From: Streptomyces lavendofoliae
Lineage (GTDB): Bacteria > Actinomycetota > Actinomycetes > Streptomycetales > Streptomycetaceae
DNA: 64,000 nucleotides
Assembly (NCBI RefSeq): GCF_014649735.1
Contig: NZ_BMTP01000002.1
Coordinates: 551,697-615,696, forward strand
Direction: 5' to 3'
Positions 45,401 through 54,512 of the stretch are shown here, in pieces (position 1 is the first letter of the stretch; every line of letters begins with the position of its first letter). A program made the position numbers and the translations under genes. Under the pieces are notes generated by a model. That model did no database searches and was not told the DNA's origin. It worked only from the letters and a program-made list of their open reading frames with translations.

Positions 45401-46174
45401 CACTCATGCCTCCAGGGCTGACGTCGGTCAGGGGCGCTCGGGCCAGGTCGTCACCGTCGGACCCGACGGCGCGGTAACAGCCTTCGCGAGAGTACGGCGA
45501 CCGCCATGGCGACCTCCTCGATTCTCACCGCCAGCCGGTCACCCGCTCCGGGGCCGACCGCCTATGCCAGGAGTGTGCGCCCCCTCTTTTTCTTGCGTCA
45601 AGAAAGAAAACTTCGTGTTACGTAACCGTGATACAGGGATCCAGCTCGTCGCTCGCAGGAATATTTGCCCGTAATGCACCTATCGCCGGAAGTTGCGATC
45701 GCCTCCGCTGGAAAGATCTTGTTCATTTCATTGACACGGCGAAGAAATGGCGGGACGTTATCCGGCAACTGCAGACCGCCGGGCAACCGCCCGGAGGCCA
45801 GGCCCCCGAGGCCCCGGCCCGCGCCCCCAGCCCGCGCGCCGGGTGATCGCAGAAGTACCCCGTGGCCCGTGCAGCCGGCGACACCCCTCCCGGCACCGCG
45901 GACGCCTGGTACCGACTGCCCCAGAGCTGCTCACCGAACGAAAGGACCCAGGCTCACCGCCGCCCTCGCGGCTTGCCCGATGGCCCCGGCCCGGACACGG
46001 CCGTCGCACGCCGACCGCCCGGGCCCGTCCGGCGCGACACCGCGGTCCCCTCCGCATGCCCGCCGTCCACGCGGCACAGGCGGCGGACACCGCCCGCACC
46101 GGCCGGCCCGGACCACCGGGGCGCGCTCCCCCCGCCCCCCGGACCTCCACACCCCTTCGTTGTAAGGAATCCGC
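45401..46174. other. Divergent spacer between ROK regulator and dextranase
   Basis: This 774-bp region contains an unusually A/T-rich stretch (45585-45745) amid GC-rich DNA, holding the palindrome listed separately and a perfect GTTACGTAAC (45617-45626). These are probable operator and promoter elements. The right half (45780-46150) is very GC-rich, with no believable gene. Confidence 0.55.
45589..45605. promoter_or_regulatory. TTTCTTG-cgt-CAAGAAA palindrome, candidate ROK operator
   Basis: A 17-bp inverted repeat with 7-bp arms, extended imperfectly by TTs and AAs on both sides, lies between the divergent ROK and dextranase genes. Placement and A/T-rich character suit a ROK-family operator controlling both directions. 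Confidence 0.6.
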
Positions 46175-48469
46175 ATGTCCGCAAACAGACTGAGCCGCCT
46201 GGCGTCGGGCGCCGTCGGCCTGGCGCTGGCCCTGGCATCGGTCATCGTGCCCGCCGGCATGTCGACGGCCGCCACGACCGCGATATCCACCGCCGACACC
46301 GCGCAGCTCAAGACGTGGTGGCACGACAACCACGAGTTCAACACCTCCAGCCCGGTGGCCAACGACAAGGTGCGGCGCTCGTCGTTCTACGACGTCCAGG
46401 TCGCCACCGCCGCGGCTCCGGGCACCCGCTACGACTCCTTCGCCTACATGAGCATCCCGCGCAGCGGGAAGGGCAAGATCGGCTACACCAAGGAGGACGG
46501 CGCCGAGTTCTCCGCGTCGTCGAACCTGACGATGAGCTGGTCGTCCTTCCAGTACGCCGCCGACGTATGGGTCGACGTATCCCTGCGGACCGGCCAGAGC
46601 ATCTCCTCGGCCGACCAGGTCAAGATCAAGCCCAGCAGCCTGAACTTCGCCAAGCAGCTCGTCGACGGCGACACCGTCCGCATCAAGGTGCCCTACAGCC
46701 AGGCGGGCCACCGCTTCTCCGTGGAGTTCGAGCCGCAGCTCTACACGGCCTACAACGACATGTCCGGCCCCGCGAACGACGCCGGCAAGCTCACCACCGC
46801 CTCGGGTGGCGGCAACCGGGCGATCCACACCGAGCCCCGCAACTCCATGATGGTCTTCGCCGAGCCGGCCCCCGCCGGCGCCGAGCTGGACCGTCTGGTT
46901 CCGACGCCGGCCTCGGGCAGCACGTACTACCCGCCGCAGGGGCAGGTCACCAACCTGAACACGATCACCGAGGAGATCGTGTACTTCCGGCCCGGCACCT
47001 ACTACATGACCTCCAAGTACCACGCCCTGCTGCCCAAGCAGGTCAAGTGGGTCTACCTCGCCCCCGGCGCGTACGTGAAGGGCGCCATCCGCTTCCCCAA
47101 CGACACCCAGGGTCTGTACAAGGTGACCGGCTACGGCGTGCTCTCGGGCGAGCAGTACGTCTACGAGGCGGACACCAACAACAACTACGACCACCTCTCC
47201 GGCGCGTCGAACTGTCACAGCAGCTGTGTGAAGATGCTGCAGTTCGAGTCCGCCCCGGGCCGCCAGCAGCACCTCGACCTGCAGGGCGTCACCATCAACG
47301 AGCCGCCCTACCACTCCTTCGTCGTCTACGGCGACGAGCAGACCTTCAGCATGAGGGTCGACAACTACAAGCAGGTCGGGTCCTGGTACTGGCAGACCGA
47401 CGGCATCGAGCTCTACCGCGGCAGCACCATGAAGAACACGTTCTTCAACGCCAACGACGACGTGCTGAAGATGTACCACAGCGACGTCGACATCGATAAC
47501 ACCGTCATCTGGAAGAACGAGAACGGCCCCGTCATCCAGTGGGGCTGGACCCCGCGCAACATCGACAACGTCCGCGTGAGCAACACCCACGTCATCCACA
47601 ACCGGATGTACTGGAAGGACGTCAAGTACAACACCTGCGTCCTCAACTCCTCCTCGCACTGGGAGGACATGGGCTCGACCACCAAGGCCGACCCCGCCAC
47701 GTGGGTGAGGAACATGACCTTCGAGAACATCACCGTCGAGGGCATGACCAACTGCGCGATCCGCGTGTTCGCCCTCTCCAGCACCGAGAACATCCACGTC
47801 AAGAACCTGAAGATCGACGCGTGGAGCCAGCTCGACCCCTCCTCGCAGGTCAGCCTGCTCAAGCGGTACACCAACGCCGCCGGCCAGAAGGTGACCCTCG
47901 GCAACGAGACGAGCCAGAGCCGTGGGCTGAAGCTGGAGAACTACACCGTCGGCGGCACCGTCATCGACAAGGCCGGCACCAACTGGGGCGCGGACAAGCC
48001 CGGCCGCCTCGGCTTCGACGCCGAGAACTGGGACAACTGGAACGCCTGGGGTCCGGGCGGCAACAACCCCGGGCCAGGCCCCTCGACCGGCGGGAAGATC
48101 GTCAACGGCGCCACCGGCAAGTGCGTCGACCGCGCCGGCAACAGCACGGCCAACGGCACCGCCATCCAGCAGTGGTCCTGCGCCGACGTGCCGTCCATGA
48201 CCTGGGCTCCGGACGGCCAGCAGCTCAAGTCCGGCGGCAAGTGCCTGGACGTCGAAGGCGGCCACACCGCCAACGGCACCAAGGCCCACCTGTGGGACTG
48301 CGGCGCCTGGGACAGCCAGAAGTGGGCCTTCCAGGCCGACGGCACGCTGAAGAACCTCAAGGCCGGGCGCTGCCTGGACGTCGCCGCCCAGAGCACCGCC
48401 GACGGCGCCCGCCTGCACCTGTGGGACTGCGGCACCTGGAACAGCCAGAAGTGGACCCTCACCGCCTGA
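46175..48469 (+). CDS. Secreted GH49 dextranase with C-terminal CBM13
   Basis: This 764-residue extracellular endo-dextranase has a Sec signal of about 1-33. The N-terminal beta-sandwich (about 35-240) and right-handed beta-helix are those of GH49. The three catalytic aspartates are D409 (WQTDGIEL) and D428-D429 (NANDDVLKMYHSD); their spacing (19, 1) equals that of the fungal Dex49A triad. A PGPGP linker precedes a ricin-type CBM13 (about 636-764; GKCVDRAGNSTANGT, GKCLDVEGGHTANGT, GRCLDVAAQSTADG). It cuts alpha-1,6-glucan to isomalto-oligosaccharides that the neighbouring importer and GH13 enzyme can use. AAGGA precedes the ATG. Isopullulanase activity is the alternative within the family. 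Confidence 0.93.
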   Translation: MSANRLSRLASGAVGLALALASVIVPAGMSTAATTAISTADTAQLKTWWHDNHEFNTSSPVANDKVRRSSFYDVQVATAAAPGTRYDSFAYMSIPRSGKGKIGYTKEDGAEFSASSNLTMSWSSFQYAADVWVDVSLRTGQSISSADQVKIKPSSLNFAKQLVDGDTVRIKVPYSQAGHRFSVEFEPQLYTAYNDMSGPANDAGKLTTASGGGNRAIHTEPRNSMMVFAEPAPAGAELDRLVPTPASGSTYYPPQGQVTNLNTITEEIVYFRPGTYYMTSKYHALLPKQVKWVYLAPGAYVKGAIRFPNDTQGLYKVTGYGVLSGEQYVYEADTNNNYDHLSGASNCHSSCVKMLQFESAPGRQQHLDLQGVTINEPPYHSFVVYGDEQTFSMRVDNYKQVGSWYWQTDGIELYRGSTMKNTFFNANDDVLKMYHSDVDIDNTVIWKNENGPVIQWGWTPRNIDNVRVSNTHVIHNRMYWKDVKYNTCVLNSSSHWEDMGSTTKADPATWVRNMTFENITVEGMTNCAIRVFALSSTENIHVKNLKIDAWSQLDPSSQVSLLKRYTNAAGQKVTLGNETSQSRGLKLENYTVGGTVIDKAGTNWGADKPGRLGFDAENWDNWNAWGPGGNNPGPGPSTGGKIVNGATGKCVDRAGNSTANGTAIQQWSCADVPSMTWAPDGQQLKSGGKCLDVEGGHTANGTKAHLWDCGAWDSQKWAFQADGTLKNLKAGRCLDVAAQSTADGARLHLWDCGTWNSQKWTLTA

Positions 48470-48476
48470 CCCCCAG

Positions 48477-48515
48477 GGGCGGCCGCCGGCACACCGAACC
48501 GGCCGGCGGCCGCCC
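48477..48515 (+). terminator. Terminator after dextranase
   Basis: The 13-bp perfect stem GGGCGGCCGCCGG/CCGGCGGCCGCCC with a 13-nt loop starts 8 bp after the stop. Confidence 0.85.
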
Positions 48516-48550
48516 CGCCCCCGCGGCGACAGCCGCCCCCACCGGGGCAC

Positions 48551-48577
48551 CACCGAGCACCACCGAGCACCACCGAG
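48551..48577. repeat. Short tandem repeat before DoxX gene
   Basis: The 10-bp unit caccgagcac occurs twice, followed by a partial third copy, directly upstream of the ribosome site of the next gene. Confidence 0.6.
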
Positions 48578-48591
48578 AAAGGGGCACCACC

Positions 48592-49038
48592 GTGGAAGCA
48601 CCCCCCAGATTCCAGGCCCCGGTCCTGGGCCTGTTCCGGATCGTGCTGGGCCTGCTGTTCGCCTGCCACGGAGCGGCGACGCTCTTCGGCGTCCTCGGCG
48701 GCCCCCACGGCCAGCCCCCCAGCCCCGGACAGTGGCCCGGATGGTGGGCGGCGGTGATCCAGCTGGCCGGCGGCACCCTGGTGCTGCTCGGCCTCGCCAC
48801 CCGGCCCGCGGCCCTCGTCTGCTCGGGCTCCATGGCCTACGCCTACTTCGTCCACCACCAGCCCGACGGGTTGTTCCCGCTGGAGAACGGCGGCGAGCCG
48901 GCCGCCCTGTTCTGCTGGGCCTTCCTGCTCATCGGCGCTCTCGGCCCCGGCCGGTGGTCCCTGACCGAGCTGCCGGCACTCGCCGCTCAGCTCACGAACC
49001 GCGACCGCAGGGAGGTGAACACCCGCAACCGGATCTGA
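48592..49038 (+). CDS. DoxX family membrane protein
   Basis: This 148-residue protein has four predicted membrane helices: VLGLFRIVLGLLFACHGAATLF, WAAVIQLAGGTLVLLGL, AALVCSGSMAYAYF and AALFCWAFLLIGAL. It is typical of DoxX, a family linked to redox enzymes and membrane quinone chemistry. The GTG start follows AAAGGGG. It lies between the dextranase and the LPMO on the same strand. A role in electron supply is conjecture based on family name and position. Confidence 0.82.
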   Translation: MEAPPRFQAPVLGLFRIVLGLLFACHGAATLFGVLGGPHGQPPSPGQWPGWWAAVIQLAGGTLVLLGLATRPAALVCSGSMAYAYFVHHQPDGLFPLENGGEPAALFCWAFLLIGALGPGRWSLTELPALAAQLTNRDRREVNTRNRI

Positions 49039-49120
49039 AGCCGCACCCGATCAGATGAATGTCATGTGCACGTAAGCCGCCGGACCGGCGGTTCCCCCCG
49101 ACACACGGAGGAACAGCACC

Positions 49121-49777
49121 ATGAACATCGCACCCCCCAAACCGACCCGCCGCACCGCCCTCAGCGCCGGTGTCCTGGCCACCGGCTTGCTGTGCCTGCT
49201 CCCCCTGGCACCCACGGCATCCGCCCACGGCACGGTCATCGCCCCCCAGACGCGCAACTACGGCTGCCTGCAGCGGTGGGGCTACACCGAGCCGAACGAG
49301 GCTCAGGACCCGATGTGCTACCGGACCTACCACGAGAACGCCAACGCCATCGGCGCGTGGAAGGCCGTCTACGCCAACAACACCGGGGACAACTACAAGC
49401 AGGTCATCCCCGACGGCCAGATCTGCAGCGCCGGCGGGCAGGGCGAGACGAACTACCGCCCCCTCGACCGCCCCGGTCCGTGGATCACCACCCCCCTGGA
49501 CGACGACTTCACCGTCGACATCTACGACGAGGCCCGCCACGGCGCGGACTGGCTCGAGGTCTACGTCACCAAGCAGGGCTTCAACCCCGAGTACCAGCTC
49601 ATCGGGTGGAACGACCTCGAACTCGTGAAGAAGACCGGCCGCTACCCCTACCAGCCGCACTACGTCACCGACGTCTCGACGTCCGGCTACAGCGGTCGCC
49701 ATGTCGTGGTGACCGTCTGGAAGGCGTCGCACATGGACCAGAAGTACTTCCTGTGCAGCGACGTCGACTTCGGCTGA
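49121..49777 (+). CDS. AA10 lytic polysaccharide monooxygenase (single domain)
   Basis: This secreted copper enzyme of 218 residues cleaves crystalline or recalcitrant glycans by oxidation. The signal peptide ends ...TASA, leaving His36 (HGTVIAPQTRNYGC) as the mature N-terminus, the first ligand of the copper histidine brace. The second is H71 in TYHENANAIGAWK. Further AA10 features are DGQICSAGGQG, FTVDIYDEARH and HVVVTVWKASHMDQKYFLCSDV. There is no carbohydrate-binding module. Its location beside a dextranase is unusual; known AA10 substrates are chitin, cellulose and xylan. Confidence 0.93.
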   Translation: MNIAPPKPTRRTALSAGVLATGLLCLLPLAPTASAHGTVIAPQTRNYGCLQRWGYTEPNEAQDPMCYRTYHENANAIGAWKAVYANNTGDNYKQVIPDGQICSAGGQGETNYRPLDRPGPWITTPLDDDFTVDIYDEARHGADWLEVYVTKQGFNPEYQLIGWNDLELVKKTGRYPYQPHYVTDVSTSGYSGRHVVVTVWKASHMDQKYFLCSDVDFG

Positions 49778-49802
49778 CCCGGGCCGGCTGACCGGCCGAC
49801 CC

Positions 49803-49840
49803 GGGCTCCGCAGGCCGCCACCCGGCGGCCTGCGGAGCCC
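49803..49840 (+). terminator. Very strong hairpin terminator after LPMO
   Basis: A 17-bp perfect stem (GGGCTCCGCAGGCCGCC and its complement) with the loop ACCC. Confidence 0.9.
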
Positions 49841-49899
49841 CCGGCCTTCCGCCCCGCCCTCCCCGCGCGCCTCCGTCAGAGACATCCCGAGGACCGACG

Positions 49900-50415
49900 A
49901 TGACCAGCCCCTCAGGCCCCGCCGACGACCCCCCGACCGCCCCGGGGACCGCCCCCCGACTTCGCCCCCGGACGGGCCTGCGCGAGCGGCTCCTCCCGCT
50001 GGCGCTGAACTACCGCCGCGGCGGGACCGCCGTACTGCGCGCCAGCGTCGGAGTCGTCTACTGCTGGTTCGGAGTCCTCAAGCTCTTCCCCGGCGCCAGC
50101 GCGGCCGAGAGCGTCGCGGTCAAGGCCATGACCGAGCTGACGCTCGGACTGCTCCCCTCCGGCATGTGCCTGACACTGCTCGCCCTGACCGAAGTGGCCA
50201 TCGGCCTGTGCCTGGTCACCGGCCGTCTCCTCCGCGCAGCCCTGACCGCCTTCTTCCTCCACATGGCCGGTGTGTTCGCCGCGCTGATCCTGCTGGCCGG
50301 GGACATGTGGAGCACCTACGGCCTCGTCCCCACCCTCGAAGGCCAGTACGTCATCAAAAACATCGTCCTGATCGCCGCCGGCCTGCTCGTCGCGGCCGAC
50401 GAGATCACCCGCTGA
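49900..50415 (+). CDS. DoxX/MauE-like membrane protein
   Basis: This is a 171-residue integral membrane protein with a Pro-rich N-terminus. Four hydrophobic segments follow: TAVLRASVGVVYCWFGVLKLFPG, MTELTLGLLPSGMCLTLLALTEVAIGLCL, ALTAFFLHMAGVFAALILLA and VIKNIVLIAAGLLVAADE. The WFGVLKL and EGQYVIKN segments resemble the DoxX-like/DUF417 group. It is the second such protein flanking the LPMO and is followed by the MsiK-like ATPase at 42 bp. Function unknown. Confidence 0.75.
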   Translation: MTSPSGPADDPPTAPGTAPRLRPRTGLRERLLPLALNYRRGGTAVLRASVGVVYCWFGVLKLFPGASAAESVAVKAMTELTLGLLPSGMCLTLLALTEVAIGLCLVTGRLLRAALTAFFLHMAGVFAALILLAGDMWSTYGLVPTLEGQYVIKNIVLIAAGLLVAADEITR

Positions 50416-50457
50416 AACAGCCGGCCCAACCGCACACCCGCACCCCCAGGAGCCCGA

Positions 50458-51777
50458 GTGGGCAGCACGATCACCCTGCACAACGTCGCCAAGACCTACC
50501 CCGGCGGCCAACCGGCACTACGCCGGGTCTCGCTGACCGTCGCCGCCGGCGAGTTCCTCGTCCTCCTCGGCCCCTCGGGCTGCGGCAAGTCCACCCTCCT
50601 GCGTATGATCGCCGGCCTCGAGACCATCACCGAAGGCGAACTCCACCTCGACGGAACCCTCGCCAACGACCTCGACCCCAGCGAGCGCGACACCGCGATG
50701 ATCTTCCAGAGCTTCGCCCTCTACCCCAACATGACCGCCGCGGCGAACATCGCCTTCCCCCTCGCCGTACAGAAGCAGGACCCCGCCCTGGTGTCGCAGC
50801 GCGTCGAATCCGCAGCGCACGCCCTCGGCATCGGTCACCTCATGAACCGCCTGCCCGGCCGCCTGTCCGGTGGCGAGCGACAGCGCGTCGCCATGGGCCG
50901 GGCCACCGTCCGCCGGCCCTCGGTGTTCCTTCTGGACGAACCGCTGTCCAGCCTCGACGCCAGACTCCGCACCCGCCTGCGCCTGGAGATCCTCTCCACC
51001 GTCCGCAAGAGCGGTGCCACCACGATCTACGTCACCCACGACCAGTCGGAAGCCATGGCCCTGGGCGACCGCGTAGCCGTCCTGCGCGACGGCATCCTCC
51101 AGCAGGTCGACACACCCCGGATCCTCTACACCCTGCCCGCCAACGCCTTCGTCGCCTCCTTCGTCGGCACACCACGCATCAGCCTCATCCACGGCACCGT
51201 CCACGCCCCCATCGACGGCGCCATGGCCATCAGCCTCGGCGCGCAGCAACTGAGCCTCCCCATGCCCCTGTCCCGCGACCACCAGATGCTCCGCGTCATG
51301 CAAGGCAGCCCCCTGCTGATCGGACTGCGCCCCGAAGCAGTCCGCATCGCCGAACACACCCGGGCCACCTCCTTCGAACGGCCCCTGACCGGCATCGTCG
51401 AGCACGTCGAATTCCAGGGACACGAGACCCTCCTCCACCTCACGGTAGGGGGCCGGCCCGCCGACGTCCCGGACCAGACGGTGCCCGGACCCCCTTCCCG
51501 CCCGGCCCGCGGGAGCGCCGCCGACCTCGCACGCCGGCTCGCCCAGCGCGCCGCCGGCCTCTCACCCTGGCAGCGCCGTCCCTCAGAGCCGCACCACCCA
51601 CCGGCCACCGCCGTACCGACCGGACCGAGGGGCGAACTCGTCGTCCGCGCCGGCAACGGCGGCTTCCCGCAGCGGGGCCGGCACCTGCCACTCCTCATCG
51701 ACGTCCGCGGCCTCTTCGTCTTCGACGCACGAGGCGAGCGCGTGAGCCCCGACCCCACCCGCATACCCGACCTGTAA
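50458..51777 (+). CDS. ABC transporter ATP-binding protein (MsiK/UgpC type)
   Basis: This 439-residue cytoplasmic ATPase of sugar importers has Walker A GPSGCGKST (38-46), Q loop FQSFALYP, signature LSGGERQRVAMGRA (from 136), Walker B VFLLDEPLSSLD and switch THDQSEA. A C-terminal TOBE/regulatory region (about 235-380) follows, as in MalK and MsiK. The last ~100 residues contain a Pro/Arg-rich insert (PPSRPARGSAADL) not usual in MsiK, which is nearer 380 residues. GTG start. It probably energises the ATPase-less importer at 39-42 kb and possibly others; this is inferred from proximity. Confidence 0.9.
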   Translation: MGSTITLHNVAKTYPGGQPALRRVSLTVAAGEFLVLLGPSGCGKSTLLRMIAGLETITEGELHLDGTLANDLDPSERDTAMIFQSFALYPNMTAAANIAFPLAVQKQDPALVSQRVESAAHALGIGHLMNRLPGRLSGGERQRVAMGRATVRRPSVFLLDEPLSSLDARLRTRLRLEILSTVRKSGATTIYVTHDQSEAMALGDRVAVLRDGILQQVDTPRILYTLPANAFVASFVGTPRISLIHGTVHAPIDGAMAISLGAQQLSLPMPLSRDHQMLRVMQGSPLLIGLRPEAVRIAEHTRATSFERPLTGIVEHVEFQGHETLLHLTVGGRPADVPDQTVPGPPSRPARGSAADLARRLAQRAAGLSPWQRRPSEPHHPPATAVPTGPRGELVVRAGNGGFPQRGRHLPLLIDVRGLFVFDARGERVSPDPTRIPDL

Positions 51778-51911
51778 CCGACGGCACACGGCACCCCGGC
51801 CCATCACGCGACTAGGCGCGAGGGTCCGGGCGGGCGCGGGCCCGGGTATCCATGGCTCTCCTCGGCCGGAACGTGTAGGTGCCGTGGATGACGGGGTCCG
51901 GGCCGACGGCG

Positions 51912-52808
51912 TCAGCGGGGGGCGAGCGGGGTCCCGGCGGCGAGGTGGGTCAACTTCTCCGGGTTGCGGACGAAGTAGATCCCGGTGATGCGGGCGTCCT
52001 CGACGCGGGCGGCCATGACGCCGTCGAGCTCCCCGCCCACGTACACGGCGAGCGCGGGGCTGCCGTTGACGACGGTGGGTTCCCAGGTGATGGTCTCCTC
52101 GACCTTGGCGGAGCCGCCGAGCCAGAAGCGGACGAGCTTCTCGGCGCCGACGACCGGGCGCAGCGCGGCCCGTTTGACGCCGCCGCCGTCGCTGAGCGCG
52201 ACGACGTCGGGGGCGAGCACGTCGAGGAGGTCCTGCGGGTTCCCGGTCTCGACGGCGCGCCGGAAGGACTCCAGGGCTGCCCGGGCCTCGCTCGCGGAGG
52301 CGGTCCTGCGAGGGCGGCGGGCGCCGACGTGCCGTCGGGCGCGGTGCGCGATCTGGCGGACGGCACCGGGGCTCTTGCCGACGGCCTCGGCGATCTCGTC
52401 GTACTCGACGTCGAAGACCTCCCTCAGGACGAAGACGGCCCGCTCGGTCGGTGTGAGGCTCTCCAGGACGAGCATCATCGCCATCGACATGCTCTCGGCG
52501 AGCTCGACGTCCTCGGCCACGTCCGGGGTGGTGAGCAGCGGCTCGGGCAGCCACTGGCCGACGTACGACTCGCGGCGGCGCTTCACGGCGCGCAGCCGGT
52601 TGAGCGACTGCCGGGTCGTGATCCGGACGAGGTACGCCCGCGGGTCGTCGACCCGCTCCAGGCCCACCCTGACCCAGCGCAGCCAGGTCTCCTGGAGGAC
52701 GTCCTCGGCGTCGGCGGCCGAGCCGAGCATCTCGTAGGCGACGGTGAAGAGCAGGTTGCGGTGGGCGACGAAGACCTCCGTCGCCGGGTCGGTGGTGTGT
52801 TCGGTCAT
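51912..52808 (-). CDS. ECF41-type RNA polymerase sigma factor with SnoaL-like tail
   Basis: This 298-residue sigma factor has sigma region 2 (EVFVAHRNLLFTVAYEMLGS...ETWLRW), region 4 (TPTERAVFVLREVFDVEYDEIA, GKSPGAVRQIAHRARRHV) and a C-terminal SnoaL-like domain (about 175-298). ECF41 markers are visible: WLPEPL (86-91), DGGG (207-210) and NPEKL near the end (282-286; the family form is NPDKL). In this group the C-terminal extension replaces an anti-sigma factor and modulates activity. It lies 135 bp from the oxidoreductase gene on the same strand, the usual partner type. Confidence 0.92.
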   Translation of the reverse strand: MTEHTTDPATEVFVAHRNLLFTVAYEMLGSAADAEDVLQETWLRWVRVGLERVDDPRAYLVRITTRQSLNRLRAVKRRRESYVGQWLPEPLLTTPDVAEDVELAESMSMAMMLVLESLTPTERAVFVLREVFDVEYDEIAEAVGKSPGAVRQIAHRARRHVGARRPRRTASASEARAALESFRRAVETGNPQDLLDVLAPDVVALSDGGGVKRAALRPVVGAEKLVRFWLGGSAKVEETITWEPTVVNGSPALAVYVGGELDGVMAARVEDARITGIYFVRNPEKLTHLAAGTPLAPR

Positions 52809-52943
52809 CGCGCGGTCCCCTCTCTCTTCGTATGCCCGGACAGGCCGTCGGCCCGCGATGGCCGACGCCTCGCGGCGCTCGGCCCGCGGCGGCGGCCGGC
52901 GACGGTCGCCCGTGGACCGGAGTGGACGACCCCCCAGGTGTTC

Positions 52944-54173
52944 TCAGCCATGTGCAGCGGTTCCGTGCTCCCGGGTACGGACCGTTCTCCCGGCGTCCGG
53001 CGCGACGACCAGGCGGTGCTTGCGCTTCGGCATGCCGAACGTCGGGTGTGCGGTACCCCACAGCGACATCCGGACGATGCCCGCCTTGATCCGCGCGGCC
53101 TTCCGGCCGCCCACGTACGTGGGCTTCGCCTGCGCTTCGCCGTCGACCATCTGCAGGATGCCGTCCCGCCGCCCGAGGCTGATGTGGTTGCCGTGGTAGT
53201 CCAGCTTGGCGTTCGGGACCGTGCGGCCGGTCAGGCGGGCCACGATCGCCTCCGTGGCCTGCCTGCCGGTGTAGCCGGCCGAGGCGCAAGACATCGGCAG
53301 CGGCCGGCCGTTGTCGCCGATCGCGTAGGCGCCGTCGCCCACGGCGTAGATGTCGGGGTGCGAGACCGACCGCATGGTGCGGTCGACGACGATCCGGCCG
53401 TTCTCGGTGACCTCCAGGCCGGAGGTGGCGGCGACCGGGCCGGCCATGAACCCGGCCGTCCACACGGTCGCGTCGGACGCCAGGACCGCACCGCCGGCGC
53501 ACCGCACCCGGTCCGCCTCGACGGCCTCGACGGTGACGTGTTCCAGGACGGTGACGCCCAGCCGGTCGCAGGCCCGGCGCAGATGCTCGCGGGCCCCGGC
53601 GGAGAGCGCGACGCCCAGCTCGCCGCGGGCGATCAGCGTCACCGCGAGCCCGGGCCGGGACTCGGCGATCTCGGTGGCGGTCTCGATGCCGGTCAGCCCG
53701 TCGCCGACCACCAGCACAGCGCCCCCGCCGTCCGCACGGGCGCTCAGGCTCTCCAGGCGCTCACGCAGACGCAGCGCGGAGGGACGGGCGCTCACGTCGA
53801 AGGCGTACTCGGTCACACCGGGGACGCCGTGGTCGGCGCCGTGGCTGCCGAGCGCGTGGACCAGCGTGTCGTAGCCGAGCCCGCCACCACCGTGACCGTC
53901 GTCCAGGGCCACGGTCCGCCGTCCGGGGTCGACGGCGGTGACCCGGGCGACGCGCAGGTCGATCCCCGTACCCGCGAAGACCTCGGCGAGCGACGGTGCC
54001 GCGATCTCCCGCCCGGCCGCGAGCTGGTGGAGCCGCAGCCGCTGGACGAAGTCCGGCTCGGCGTTGACCACGGTGATCCCGACATCGCGGGGGGACAGCC
54101 GCCGGGCCAGTGTCCCGGCCGCGTAGGCCCCGGCGTAGCCGGCCCCGAGCACAAGGATGCGGTGCTTGTTCAA
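52944..54173 (-). CDS. NAD(P)/FAD-dependent oxidoreductase, ECF41 partner
   Basis: This pyridine nucleotide-disulfide-type oxidoreductase of about 409 residues resembles type II NADH dehydrogenases. It has an FAD dinucleotide fold near the N-terminus (RILVLGAGYAGAYAAG), a second NAD(P) fold (VLVVGDGLTGIETATE) and an FAD site (IYAVGDGAYAIG). The TTG start is chosen because AGGAG lies 8 bp upstream and LNKHRILVLG then begins right at the first strand. ECF41 sigma factors are commonly encoded beside such oxidoreductases, which they may regulate. Confidence 0.88.
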   Translation of the reverse strand: MNKHRILVLGAGYAGAYAAGTLARRLSPRDVGITVVNAEPDFVQRLRLHQLAAGREIAAPSLAEVFAGTGIDLRVARVTAVDPGRRTVALDDGHGGGGLGYDTLVHALGSHGADHGVPGVTEYAFDVSARPSALRLRERLESLSARADGGGAVLVVGDGLTGIETATEIAESRPGLAVTLIARGELGVALSAGAREHLRRACDRLGVTVLEHVTVEAVEADRVRCAGGAVLASDATVWTAGFMAGPVAATSGLEVTENGRIVVDRTMRSVSHPDIYAVGDGAYAIGDNGRPLPMSCASAGYTGRQATEAIVARLTGRTVPNAKLDYHGNHISLGRRDGILQMVDGEAQAKPTYVGGRKAARIKAGIVRMSLWGTAHPTFGMPKRKHRLVVAPDAGRTVRTREHGTAAHG

Positions 54174-54512
54174 TGTCTCGCTCCTGTCGTTTCGCCTGCC
54201 CCCGAGGCGTGGGCGGAACAGCACGGTCGCGCTGTCTCCCCCGCTCCGAGGGGTTCGGCCTCAAGACACCGCGTCGGGCACCGCTGTGACAGCATGTGAT
54301 GCAGTTCACCCACTCCACCGGCGGGGCCCGGCGCGCCCCTCACGCACCCCCGCACGAGCCCCGGTGAGCCCCGCTGCACGAGGTCGAGAACTCCCGGGAC
54401 GTGACACAGCGCGGATCTTCGAACACGATGACCGCTGCCACGGCTCTCATCCTTCCGCGCGGCGTCGTGCGGTGCGGTGCCCCGGGCGAGCTGAGCGTCT
54501 GCCGCACCGTCC
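54174..54512. other. Spacer upstream of the oxidoreductase
   Basis: This 339-bp region should hold the promoter of the oxidoreductase gene. I see no gene and no clear hairpin. Confidence 0.5.

Noticed and set aside
45219..45407. Alternative ATG (MSDESVQ) directly after GGAGG at the ROK gene
   Set aside because: That frame stops after about 60 residues of Arg-rich sequence; the ROK frame starts a few bases later with a good site spacing.
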